NCBI RefSeq assembly: GCF_037975245.1
Contig: NC_092573.1
Location: 14,588,001 to 14,652,000, forward strand
Length of the DNA: 64,000 bases
Source of the DNA: Apostichopus japonicus
Lineage: Eukaryota; Echinodermata; Holothuroidea; Aspidochirotida; Stichopodidae
Direction: 5' to 3'
Part shown: in pieces, positions 11,890 to 23,478 of the stretch
How the letters are laid out: the number at the start of each line of letters is the position of its first letter
Position numbering within the stretch: position 1 is the stretch's first letter
The notes under the pieces: model-generated
What the model was told of the DNA's origin: nothing
Seen by the model: only the letters and a program-made list of their open reading frames with translations
Database searches by the model: none
Translations under genes and position numbers: made by a program

Positions 11890-14800
11890 ACAGTAAAAGT
11901 TGGAACATGATGTAGTGGATAAATAAATTCAGCCTCTGGTTAACAGTTGAAACTCCCTTTATAGTCCAATGCAATGTTTCTAAATCTGTTCCTCCACTCG
12001 TTCACACCCCTTAACAGTGGAATACCCATTGCGCGCCCTTTACCAGCTGTGGATGAATGCTTTGTACATTGTTCTTTATACAAATAGCTTTTTAAAGCAA
12101 CTTCCCACACTATGCATGGCTGCCTCGTATTCCCAGGGGCTTGTGAACGCTAGGTTGTCTAGGCTGGCCTTACAACAACAAAAAACAACAAAAATGTAAC
12201 TATAATGGTAAAGGGAAATATAATTATGAAATATGAATTTGTTCTTTCCTCTGTTTATTTCTTGAGTTTCATGTAGGCTGTGCGGTGATTAAACAGTCCG
12301 AAAGGAAAGATGGTTCTTATAAGAATAGTCCAGGTCAAAATCTCGTTTGGCAGTTTTTGAGAACAGTTGAAGTTGCCGCCTTGCGTACCAAAAGTGAGCT
12401 TGGAGCAAACAGGTGTGACATCATAGTGGCACACTGATAAATAATGTTTTGTTTGCCTTTAAAATGTACCTCTTATTTTATACTCCACAATTTGATGCAT
12501 CCATAATGTGAATGTACCATCTATAGGTATTGGTATTTTATAAACTTCACAACCCCTTTAGACAAAATAGTTACCCAATCCAAGGGCAAATCAATAGACT
12601 GAAAAAATAAAAAAATAAAACTGAAAAATTACTTTGCAAATAAAGGTTCCTGAAACATTTTCATAAACTTAATCTTTCCGTTGAGATGAAACTACCACAT
12701 TTGTTCATGAAAACACAAGGGCATAAGTCTTGCAGCAGCATATAATTTCTGTTTCTTTGAAAGAGGGAAACCACACTCTCATTGATAAATGTCATGATTT
12801 AATTTTACATTTAAAAATACTAATGTCTTCTATACATGATATTCACCCATAGGTGATCCAACCACAGTAATAGGGAAAAGACAACACCAAACATTGGTTG
12901 ATGCATTATTAACATGCATTGCCGATACATACAGTAGCATTTCTTCAAACAGAAAGTCACTTTACTTAGTGATTTCTTGCCAATATGAGAAGAAACTTTA
13001 GATACAAGATTTTTTAACAAGCTAAATTGTTGAGCAGAAAATGGCAAGTCTTACAGAATTGAGTTAATGCATAAGTTATCTCAATCTCCATTTGGTATAT
13101 AATTACAGTGGAAAGAAAAATTAGCAAATGAATGGTAAAACTTCGTAAATAAATTACACTTTACCCTAAATCCGTTTGTAAAATGAGCCCAAAACATTAC
13201 AAACTAATACCACAACTGTTCAGACGGTCCCTGAGGAATTCCTAAGTAGACAATAATAAAGAGGTTCCCTAGTTAAAACCGACTTCGCATGCGCAGACCA
13301 TTACATGACTGACAGGATTCTCCTAATTAGTACCCACTGCCCAGACAATGCATAGCAACCGTACCGGCGCTCAACCGTTCATCTAACTGAACGTTCATGT
13401 TCATCCACAACCTTTCGAATTGACTTTTATAGCGGTTGCAATAATTCTGGTTAAACACCTAATTTGATAACCCAGGTAAAAAACACATGTAATACATTAA
13501 CCTCGAAGCACCCTAGCACTGGATTATCATCAGAATAACTAAATATAAAGGCTGAATTAATGATGAAATATAACAAACAATACGTTTTAGTGGCTACAAG
13601 TGCAGGCGATCGTCGCCTCGTGCATGGGCTATTCTAACATGCACACTAATAACATTAGGCCTGCTAATTAGCGACGATTTACTTCTATCCTGATATTTAC
13701 TACAATTGAGAGTCATTGACTCTGATTTACCATTAGTTAGGGTAGTAAAATGTTTTACATTTAATGATCAATTCATTGTTTGTTAAATGACCAAACATAT
13801 TCATCAACTTACCTGTAAAGTAGGAGAGAGCAATAACGTAGGGATTTGTCGTCAGGCATGTACAGCAACAAATTGATTATCATCGCGCGCCCTCTAATCA
13901 CAAATACTTTATATTTGACTTTTAAAGGGAGGGGGGGGGGGGGTGTGACACGATGATGTCATATTTAAACTTGATCGCCATAGTAGCGATTATATATCTC
14001 CTCAATTAGAACAATATTTAACTCATTTCGGAAACTTGTTGTTCAATCGCCCTTCTATGATAAGCATAGACACTTTATGTTATTGCATATCATAATAAGT
14101 TACAGTTTTTAAATAATTTAATATTTCGTTAGTATTTGCTTCCCGCCATCCCCACTTCTGACTTTTGCCTTAGTGTATATTTGTGATTAATAGGCTATCT
14201 ACAGTGTAATAACTTTAATGGCATTAAACCATGAACGACTATTTCTTTTTTATCTTTTTAATATTTTAAACTTTTGCTAATTCTTATTTTTTAAATAATT
14301 TCTATATATATTTTGGTAATTCTTATATTTGAGATTATTCTTATATTTTTGATAATTCTTTTATTTCCATTTTTATCTATGTTGTAGTTGTCTCCACTTT
14401 ACAGCTTTAATTGTTTTGTATCTGTACATTTAATTGTTTTTGTATTGCTATGTTTTATTTTTTTTTTATGTTATAACGTTTAATGTAAAAAGCAGGGCCT
14501 TGTTGGAAACCAGCTTTTGCTGAATAAGCAACCCTGGATAATAATGCGAATAAATCAATAAAATAAAATATTGTTCGAAGCTGAAGACGTCAACCCAAGA
14601 CAAACATTTAGGCGTCTTTATATTTTGATCAACATTTAAACAAAGCATATAGCGAGTATATTAAATATAGTGTACAACCGCATTGTTCATCGAACTCGAA
14701 ATAGAGACTTCACCATTATTGAATCTCGTTTTTGTGTGTGTAAAGATGCGGTCAGATAAACATTGGGAGGGGTAGTTTTTTATGTTAAGACTGGACTGGA

Positions 14801-16000
14801 GTATATACTGTTATGGATAATTTATCAATTTCAAATCACGTTGAATCATTATTTGTGCATGAAAAAGTTCATTAACAATTGTCACTGGGGTTAAATACTG
14901 CCCTCCGATGGAAGATGTGGGCGACAGTAGTGTATCCAGAATACTAAATGTGAGAATAAATTTAAATTCCATTGACTAGCATGATGTTTGTGAGACGCGT
15001 TTTGTGAGACTTTAAATAAATTTAATAATTAAAAATATTTAAAAAAAAGTTTACAGAAATCACCTTGGAGTACTTTCGGTGTACTAAAGAAGTATCTTTG
15101 GCTAACATCATGTGTAGCTTTAGACTATATGTTCCCTTTCTAGAGGAATCGTCATACACCCTTGACAATGATCACACATTCACAGTCTCGATGTACAGGG
15201 ACTGGGTGAGAGCGGATCAGTCGGTCGGTTGTTTGGTTTTTAGTGCCCAGGGTTCTTTCTTATAGGTGACTTTCCTTCAAAGGTATCTTTCTGGAACTCT
15301 TTTGATATTAGAATAAGAAGTACCTCTAATATAAATCTAGATGTAAGAAGTAATTGAAGAAAAATATTTTACCATGTATGTGAATTGACTACCACATCTT
15401 TATTCATTAATTATTTTCAAGTTAAATGAAAAAAAGTCATATCCGTATATTTTTTATCACAATTTAGTTGTGTACGCAATGAAGGACATCTCAGTTAAAG
15501 GGCCAAACTAGAAAAGGTTACTAGGTTATTGTTAATTTTTTTTTTTTTTGTTAATTATTGTTAATTTTCATTATTATGTAGTTATTGTAATTGAAATAAA
15601 TAAGCGATACCAAAAAGTACAACTTTTACGTAGTCTAATGAGATGCCAGGCGTAGATCACCAAGGGCGGTGTCGGGTGTTCACCCTAGCCCCTTCAATTC
15701 CACAAAAGAAAGTAAAGACAGTTATTAGCATAATCATACGTGACATAATTAAAGACCTAACTTATAGCCCTAATAAGTCCCCTCTTCGGATTCACCACTC
15801 CGGAACCATCTCCTTCGGGGGGCGGGGGGGGGGGGGTGCAGTATCTTTTCAGGTGAATCATGAACTTGACTAGCTTTCACAGTCACGGAAAGGATATGGA
15901 GATTATTTTATTTACTTTAATTAGCGATGATATAACTTCTGTTGTTGTTGTGTTCATGCAGAGTCTTTATGACTTTTTTTTTTATAAAGGAGCCCCATGA
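11890..16000. other. Intergenic stretch between methyltransferase B and CHSY
   Basis: No gene is recognised in about 4.1 kb. It contains the dispersed repeat at 12375-12562, a 13-base G run at 13931-13943, an AT-rich tract around 14,100-14,480, and a G-rich tract at 15817-15836. Open frames such as 12820-13047 and 15643-15873 are short and have no domain or homology signature. Confidence 0.5.
12375..12562 (+). repeat. Dispersed repeat, copy 1 (related to 57643-57835)
   Basis: About 190 bp match the segment at 57643-57835 in direct orientation. Shared blocks include CGTACCAAAAGTGA, CACACTGATAAAT, GATGCATCC, TAATGTGAATGTACCAT and TTGGTATTTTATAAAC. No inverted ends or tRNA-like boxes are visible, so the class is unknown. 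Confidence 0.7.
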
Positions 16001-16411
16001 GTCTTTCAAGTTAAAGTCTGTAAGGTGACACACGGAAGTAGCCTGGGTATTGTTTCCATGGCCAACGCCTCAGTCGAGGAGACATATAGAAAATTTCCCA
16101 AAGGCTGCAAACACTGCAAGAACAGGACAAATTAACACTTGAAAGGGTGTAATTGAAGCTTCCTTAGGGTTTCCGTAGCCCCAAGTAACTCGCTTTAAGC
16201 TATGCGTGGGTTAATTACGTAAATATTTCCTGAAATGTGAACTCTATGTCACTACTTGTGCTTGTATACACAAGTTACATCGATTAAGCTAGTACTGGTG
16301 TGTATTTACACCTGTTCAGACGGCCGTACCCATCAGAATGACTCAAGGAGTGTGACATTTGTGCCTTCCAAGTGTATCGCAGGAAAAGACTAAGAAGGAG
16401 AACTTGTCATA

Positions 16412-17167
16412 ATGTTTCTGCGACGGTCATCCGTTCCTGGATTCCGCGTTGTGGCATTTTTGTTCACAGGGATAGTGCTAGGCTTCACTCTAGCAACATG
16501 GATACTACATCACTTAGGACGCAGAGGGGTCATACCCAGTGGGCAAAATTGCTCTCGGGTGGACTCTAAAAGTACAGTAGCTTCAGTACCATCTAAAAAC
16601 CTGATATTTGTGGGGGTTATGACTGCAGCAAAGTTTCTTCCCACACGTGCTGTAGCAGTCAATCGGACATGGGCACAAACTATTCCTGGCCAAGTAACGT
16701 TTTTCTCCAGCGGTTTGTCCGAGGTACCAGCAGAGTGGAACCTGCCATTAGTAAGCTTACAAGGTGTAGATGATGCCTACCCACCACAAAAGAAGTCATT
16801 TATGATGCTGAAATACATGCATGATAACTTTATTGACAAGTATGAATGGTTTATGAGGGCAGATGATGATGTTTACATTAAAGGCTACAAATTAGAACCA
16901 TTCCTACGATCCCTTAATGGGACAAAGCGCCTCTACGTGGGCCAAGTAGGACTTGGAAAGACAGAAGAGAAAGGTCTTCTGCATTTAAAACATGGAGAGA
17001 ACTATTGCATGGGTGGACCTGGAATGATTTTTAGTAGGGAAACCTTGAAAAGTATTGCACCCCACATTAGTTACTGTCTGAAAAACCTTTGGAGTGTACA
17101 CGAAGATGTAGAAGTTGGAAGATGTGTTCGAAAGTTTGCAGAAGTGGACTGCACCTGGTCCTATGAG
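16412..17167 (+). CDS. CHSY1: Chondroitin sulfate synthase, exon 1 (residues 1-252)
   Basis: This exon encodes the membrane anchor and N-terminal (beta-1,3-glucuronyltransferase-like) domain of a CHSY1/CHSY3-type enzyme. Such enzymes act in the Golgi lumen, adding alternating GlcUA and GalNAc to chondroitin chains. The start is supported by an in-frame TAA at 16391-16393. Residues 9-33 form a type II signal anchor. The run NLIFVGVMTAAKFLPTRAV (63-81), PPQKKSFMMLKYMHD (124-138), the metal-binding DDD at 151-153 in FMRADDDVYIKG, CMGGPGM (199-205) and HEDVEVGRC (230-238) are family hallmarks. N-glycosylation sequons occur at N84 and N169. The exon ends with Glu252 before a strong donor GAG|GTACGT (phase 0). 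The open frame continues into the intron to 17347, but those residues do not belong. The single invertebrate gene may be co-orthologous to vertebrate CHSY1 and CHSY3. Confidence 0.95.
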
Positions 17168-19620
17168 GTACGTACAATGGCTGATATTGGGGACACACTG
17201 AAAATATTTATGTCAAAGAACTATTCCAGGAAACAGTGTGCATTTCACCTCCCGCGTGTATACTCACTATATACCGCCTTGAAGCAAGTTTTAAGTTGTA
17301 AACTGATTTTTGTCAATGACCAATCTCAATGGGATTTAAGTTTGTAAAATGGTTTGCTACATACAAGTGCATTATGTACGAGAGTTTTTCATGTGCGGAG
17401 GTTGTTCATGAACTTCACATAGCATATATAAACATTCAGCGAAAACATTTAAATGTTAATACAAGAACTTTTTACAGGGAACGATTTGAGCTTGCGAAGT
17501 ACGTAATATGTTTTTGAAGACATTCATAAATATTGTTGCGTTCATATATTAAGTATATTTAGTGAACATCGATATCATGATGGCTTGGGTATGCTCCTGT
17601 GGGCAACCCCTACATAGTAGGTAATAGTTCTAGCGGCCCATGTAGACTACTAACAATAAACATAAATCCCCATCTGATGTTAAAATAAAAGAGCATTAAA
17701 TTACTGCAATAAACAAAACTTTAACAAGTTGTAACCACTTGATTCCGAGTTCCGTGATATTAAAATTCATAAGTTAATGACCAAGACTCCTTTAGAGTTG
17801 GCACGCAGAAAATCAAATTTTGGTAAAAAAATTTCGACAAAAAAGCATGGAACTGCCGAGTTGGTTAGGCTTCACTGTGCCATGCACTGACTACGGTAGG
17901 ATAATATTAGGTTCGTTAAAACAAAAACGCAAAGAAACAAATGTTTCATGTCAGAATGCCAATCCACTTAAGGTAGTCAAACATATCCTAAACTATTTCT
18001 GGAGGCATGTTCCACATGCAATCGGTCATAATTCACAACAATTTAACATTTACAACAATTGAAGGAGTTTTGAGATAAGGTTGCTGTTATCGCTACCATG
18101 ATTTGTAGCAAAAAGTTTTCAGATTTTCACTCAACACCTGTTACTTGTAGAAAATAGCTGCTTTATCAGCCTTATATTTTCATTGGATTAAAGATCACTT
18201 TGATTTAGGCAGTAAAATGGATAAAATTGACATTTTTGTGTCCCATTCTGCAGCTAAAACACAAGGTAAATAATTGGGAAAATGTACGAAGTCGTGCTAA
18301 TCGAGTAGCATCTCAAAGTTGTAAGGAGGTTCTGCAAAGGCTTAGGTCTCGTGCACACCTACCTACTGCATAGTATTTTCATTTATAAGCAAGATTTTTC
18401 AATACAAATTGAAAGTGTTGATTGAAACTGTTGATCAATTGGGTTAACTATGCTCTTTTAGAAGTGAATATTTAATGCAGTCTTGTAGGTAGTTACAATG
18501 TAATTTCATATATTACTGTAAATAACCCTCGCACAGGCATTCGCAGCCCGGCTGTGATTTAGTCACAAATTGCCACCCTTAACAATTTTTTAATACTGAC
18601 CCTGCTTACAGTAAGAATTGTTAGACCAAGAAGACCGCTTACATGCTACTGTATGCAAGAAACGAATCTTCCAAGATACACTCAAGTTTTGACTACATGT
18701 TGTACATGTACAGGTAGGGCGTTATGATTGCATCTTCAATCTTCCCAGGTTTTGAGGATTTGCGTATACATGTGCAATTAAAACTCTGAAGTTCGAACAG
18801 GCCTATGTACATGCAGTAATGAACTGCGTAGAATTTAGCGAGATATCTGCATACTGTAGGTAAGGGTATTTTTGAAGAATTAGTTGCTGGAATCGCTGCG
18901 AGGTCAAAGCATGGAGCCACTACAGAGTTGCCGAGTAGGAAAGTACAAGGGCGGATGAAAGAGGAGCAGGGTGGTGAAAGTCAGTTGAAAGAGGGGCAGG
19001 GTGGGTGATAGGAGGGACTGGGGCATGCCGCCCCTGTAAAACAGGGAAGCTAAGGTACTGTACGTGTATACAAGTGCATCTACTGAAATTAATACTAATC
19101 ATCTGCCCTACATATTGTGTTGAGCATACACAAAATATCTAGGCAGTGATACGATGGCATCTGTACAACTATACTCTAGTTTGGCGAATTAGGTCACACA
19201 ATAAATGCAATTAGTGTTCGATCTTGGTGTTCGATCGGGAAACAAGTTTTCTCTATGGGACTCAAACCTCTTTGTGTCTTGCTTCCCTGGGACACAGACT
19301 CTTTCTCTCAAGTAACATTACTGCAGACACACATACTGTAAAGTTTGAAAATACTTTTTGCAATACTTGTGCAATACTTATGGATTCTACCAAGGTACAT
19401 ATAATCCTACTACAAGTTGCATCCATGTTAACAGACATTTAAACCAGTCACAAATGTGCCATTGTTATAGTTGTTATTATAGTGAGAAGGTCTTGTCAGT
19501 CCTTATGATCTTGACGTTCCAGATGAAAAGATAGGCACTGTTGAAATTTTGTTGATAGCCTGCAACTGAAAATTGAATTCTTCTTGTCTTTCACCTGATC
19601 GTCGTACATGTAGATACATC

Positions 19621-20870
19621 CGAGGATCCAGACCAATGGCTTGTCTGGAGAGAGAAATCCAGGCATTGCTGGACAAAGGACGCGGTAGTTAAGGCAGCGG
19701 AAAAGGAGGGACCCCTCTCCGTTCATCATTCTTTCTCACTCCCAAAAGGCAAGTCCAAGAACAGGTCACTAGACAGAGCGTTCATCAAACCAAAATGCCT
19801 TTCAAGATGTTAATGTTCTCTGTCATCATACCATCCCTCAAGAGGGGTATGTGGGCATCGATGGCGGATCTGCAGGATGCCTACCTTCATGTACTAATCC
19901 ACCCAACATATCGAGGTTTCCTCATGTTCAGCTACAAAGGGACAGACTTCAAGTTCATAGCCCTTCCGTTCAGCCTTGCCACTTCACCAAGAATATTCAC
20001 CTGAGTAGCAGGCATGGCAGTAAAATAACTTTGTCACAGAGGATGCCCCATGTACACTTAGGCGACTGGTTGGCCTTAGGCGAGTCTTACCAGACGAATA
20101 ACACCGCTTTCGCAGTAGAACTACTGACACACCTGGGATGGGTGATCTACAGGGAGAGTCGAACTCAACTTTGGGTCAGCAAGTCAAGAACCTCAGAGCC
20201 CAACTAGATTTCACCGAGGGGACAGTCTGCCCATCACCAAAAACCAGTTACCCAGCTAACACAACTAGCTTTACACATGCTCGACGATGTCAAAAGGTGT
20301 CAAAAGGTTGATAAAACTTCTGGGGCTGAAGGCCAGCCAAGTAAACATCCCGTTCTGCAGGTTTCAGATGAGACCAAGCAGGTGCGTCTGTTGAGATTCT
20401 ACAGCTGGGATGAATCCGACCTTACAAGTTCCAATGCCTCCGCTCGACCCACAGCGCCTACTATGGTGGGCAAACACCGAAAACTGGGCCATTTCACCAA
20501 GAAAGGCCCTATACATCAATCACATGGGACACCTCCTTAAAGGACTGGAAGGCACCCATAGCATCGGGGACCTGGTCGGAACCTTCAAAAGTCTCCATGT
20601 CAACGAGCTCAAACTTAAAGCGGTACCAATAGCACTCCACCACTTTCATGAGCAGATCAGGAGCTACAGAGTCGCTGCATTCCCTGACGATACATGGTGG
20701 TTGCTTATATCAACGAGCAAGGGAATATGGAACCCTTTTCAATGGTGCCGACATACGGCATCCTCTTCAGGGCTTTCCACATTGCGTGGCAACAGAATCA
20801 AGTAGCGGACGTTCTCTCAAATGGAAACATGACCTGTTGTCCAAAAGCCCCCTCAATCCTGGAGCATAAA
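19621..20870 (+). pseudogene. DIRS-like retroelement: degenerate reverse transcriptase-RNase H
   Basis: Pieces of one polyprotein lie in shifting plus-strand frames. An LEREIQALLDKG block starts near 19645. The RT core follows with MWASMADLQDAYLHVLIHP, then FKFIALPFSLATSPRIFT (to about 20000), a LGDWLALGES block (where the YLDDWL-type motif would fall) and LLTHLGWVI near 20125. RNase H-like blocks follow: ELKLKAVPIALHHF (about 20605), VVAYINEQGNM (about 20695) and HIAWQQNQVADVLS (about 20780). This order and wording fit DIRS-order pol. Stops and frameshifts make it dead. The tyrosine recombinase expected downstream and the terminal repeats were not recognised. Confidence 0.75.
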
Positions 20871-22200
20871 CAGACTCCTTCTAGGCTTTTGGAGGAGATC
20901 TTAAGAGCGGAAGCATGGAAGACTCCGGTGACCTTGGTGCCCGTGAACCTGACCGGCACTCTTGCATCGGAAGAGGCTTTTTGGCATGTAGTTTTCGGAG
21001 TTCCTGCGGGTATGGCCCGCATTTTGGGCTTTTTAATATCATTGTAACAGTGTTACTCCACGCAGATGTGGAGCGGGAGACTGGTAAATTCCCCAAAACT
21101 TACTGGTTTGGTGTTATCGTTGTACTTTCATCCAATACACTTTACGGTGACTTGTGGATACACTGTATTCGATATTGCACGATATACCTCACTCACTTCA
21201 CCTTCATAACACTTGGTGGGAGTTCTCTGACGATTGGCGGAGCTCTCATCAACTTTTTGATTCGATTGTTTACCTTTCCTTAAACGGGCACGGGGCAAAC
21301 TAGCCCCTCGTTTTTATGGATCCGGAGGGGAGCAGTGGGTGGTGAGCAGAGAGGGGGGCGCAGTGCTAAAAACGATCTAAGTGCAGCTGAGGTAGACGGG
21401 AAAGTGGAGTGAGAGACAGGTATCATCTGGTAAATTTTCAAGGAAGCAAGTTTTTGGGACAACACTGGCTCCCTCACCACAAGCAGCATTGGCTCTGGTC
21501 CCCCAGGTAATGACAACCATACAGACTCCGAGTTGTTGGGACAGACTGGCGTCGGTTCTGACCACAAGCCCACCTTCAAGGCCCTACAGCAGACCAGCAC
21601 TGGCTTTGGGGAACAACCCCTCTCTCGATTCCAAGACATCTATGGGAAGATGCTCCAGATCTGGATGGCCTGGACATCCAAGTTTTTCGAGACATGGTCC
21701 AGATTGATGTATGGAACAACTGTTCAAACCTCCAGTGATGGAGTGCCTCCGAGCTGAACAGGTGATGTCCTCGGGTATCTTCAGAGACCTCTAGTGAAAG
21801 AAAACGGAAACAAATCCTTGTGGACCTGGACATGGCATCTCAATCAGGTACAGTATGTAGTGCTCTGCGACATTCGGCACATGGCAGCGGAAGTACTGCC
21901 CAGGCATCACCAGCAGCGCCGGAAAGACGAAGACGTCCTGGACAGGGAAGCAGCTCAAGTCCTGTGGCTCTTAGACACTTTGGCCAGATTATTGTATGAC
22001 CAGTGTGCAAGGTTAACACTGCTGATGGTGCAGTTTGGATTCACCTGTGTCCTTTCAGCGACAAAGTGGCCAGCGGGCGAGGCCAGAGATTCAGTCTAGG
22101 ACCTCTCATGTTGGGAAAAGATATCTTTGAGGCTCCATTAAGCAAACTAGCTCGGAAGTAATTAACCAAAAAAGGCAAGCTTTCAAAATCGGGATTCACG
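20871..22200 (+). other. Unidentified GC-richer stretch after the DIRS-like pol
   Basis: This span has higher GC than the surrounding intron and several overlapping short open frames (for example 20915-21283 and 21794-22099), suggesting former coding sequence. A plus-strand frame around 21820-22000 is Ser/Pro/Arg-rich, like an unstructured gag-type segment, but I cannot assign a family. It may be more of the same DIRS-like element or another decayed element. Confidence 0.3.
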
Positions 22201-22379
22201 AAGCTTGGGAACAGCAAACCTAAAGTTTACTCCAGCCATCCATACCAGTCCATGTTCTCAGTAGCCTCAGCCTAACGACCACACTCAAGGCCCATGTAGA
22301 TGAGTAACCGCAGGCCACACCTTCAATAATTGCAAAAAACTTACTAAATATCTTCGATGTAGAGGAAACCATAGAGTCA

Positions 22380-23300
22380 AAGACTGACAAAAGTAAAGAA
22401 GACAAAAAGGTGCCACCTGCGGCGGTTGTCATGTTGCACTTTACAAAGGCTGCCCAAAGTTCCAAGAAATAAAACTAACTATAATTGTACAAAATCCAAA
22501 ACCGCTCCTATGCTCAAATAGCTACCCCCAAACATATAAACAAAAAACAACAACATCCAAGTAAACCTGGTAGCCTACGTGGTAGAAGTACTAAAGTCGG
22601 TAACAGAAAAAGCAAACGTAGAAAGTAACGTTACAGAAATAATAAGTTATGCCATAATCTCGGCAATCACACATCTTTACATAAAACTAACAACGGAAGA
22701 ACTAAGCAAGAACCTTTTCCCCTCCAGCAATCTTAAGTCTATCTCCACTGTCAGGTGGATAGTAATTCAAACTACCTTTCAATCCTTCACCTGAACATAA
22801 ATAATATCCTCCCAAAGCTACCGCTTATACTTAATGAAATTGATATCCATCAGCCTATTGTTTTATCCATCCAAGAAACCAAACTTAATATCATGTGTCA
22901 CTTAGATATCCCTGGTTACATACTTTTCAGGAAAGACTTAAATAAATTAACTTTTAAATAAATTTTAAATTTTTTAAAATTAAAAATTAAATTAAACTAA
23001 TTGCCATCAAAGATCACATAAAGGCTATAGATAACACTGGCCCTGAGTTTGTAAACCTCCAAGCTCTCGAAATTATTATTTCATGAGCCCCATAATATCA
23101 CTATACTATCCTACTATAACCCGCCTAGTTCCCCTCTTACCACAAACTCAACTAAATAATGTAGTCTTTAGAATCTGCCACCGGTAAGCTCCTTGAAGCA
23201 GCAAAATCTTTGCCACTTTTTGACCAACTAATTATTTAATACAAAAAATCCTCAAAAAAAGACCCTCCTTCTTGACCCCATAATCCATGATCTCTTGCTT
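22380..23300 (+). pseudogene. LINE fragment: apurinic-like endonuclease region
   Basis: The frame through 22755-22961 reads ILHLNINNILPKLPLILNE, then PIVLSIQETKL and IPGYILFRKDL, the N-terminal half of a LINE endonuclease of CR1/Jockey-like type. After an AT-rich interruption at about 22945-22995, the domain resumes near 23005 with an IKDHIKA block and TILSYYNPPSSPL, a typical endonuclease motif. Upstream (22.4-22.7 kb) a Lys/Ser-rich frame may be the preceding linker. Stops are frequent and no reverse transcriptase follows, so it is a broken 5' portion. Confidence 0.7.
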
Positions 23301-23451
23301 AAATACTTAGTTCACATAACCTACGCAAAAAAATAATCTAAAACGTTTCCTAGATACATTACATTGTTTAAATTGGGAGAAGGCTTTAGCTCTGGCAGAG
23401 GGAGGGGCCCCTTGTTTTGGAACCAGGTGTCTAGAGGGCTTGTGAGTCAAA

Positions 23452-23478
23452 CCCCAGAGGAATTGTCCTCCTCTGGGG
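23452..23478. repeat. Perfect 10-bp hairpin
   Basis: CCCCAGAGGA (23452-23461) pairs exactly with TCCTCTGGGG (23469-23478) across a 7-base loop. It lies just after the LINE fragment in the CHSY intron. Function unknown; it may be part of a transposable-element tail. Confidence 0.5.

Noticed and set aside
16372-16569. Overlapping open frame at the CHSY start
   Set aside because: It is in another frame of exon 1 and lacks any family signal.
21794-22099. Host protein-coding gene inside the CHSY intron
   Set aside because: No start context, splice sites or domain; it is better explained as decayed mobile-element sequence.
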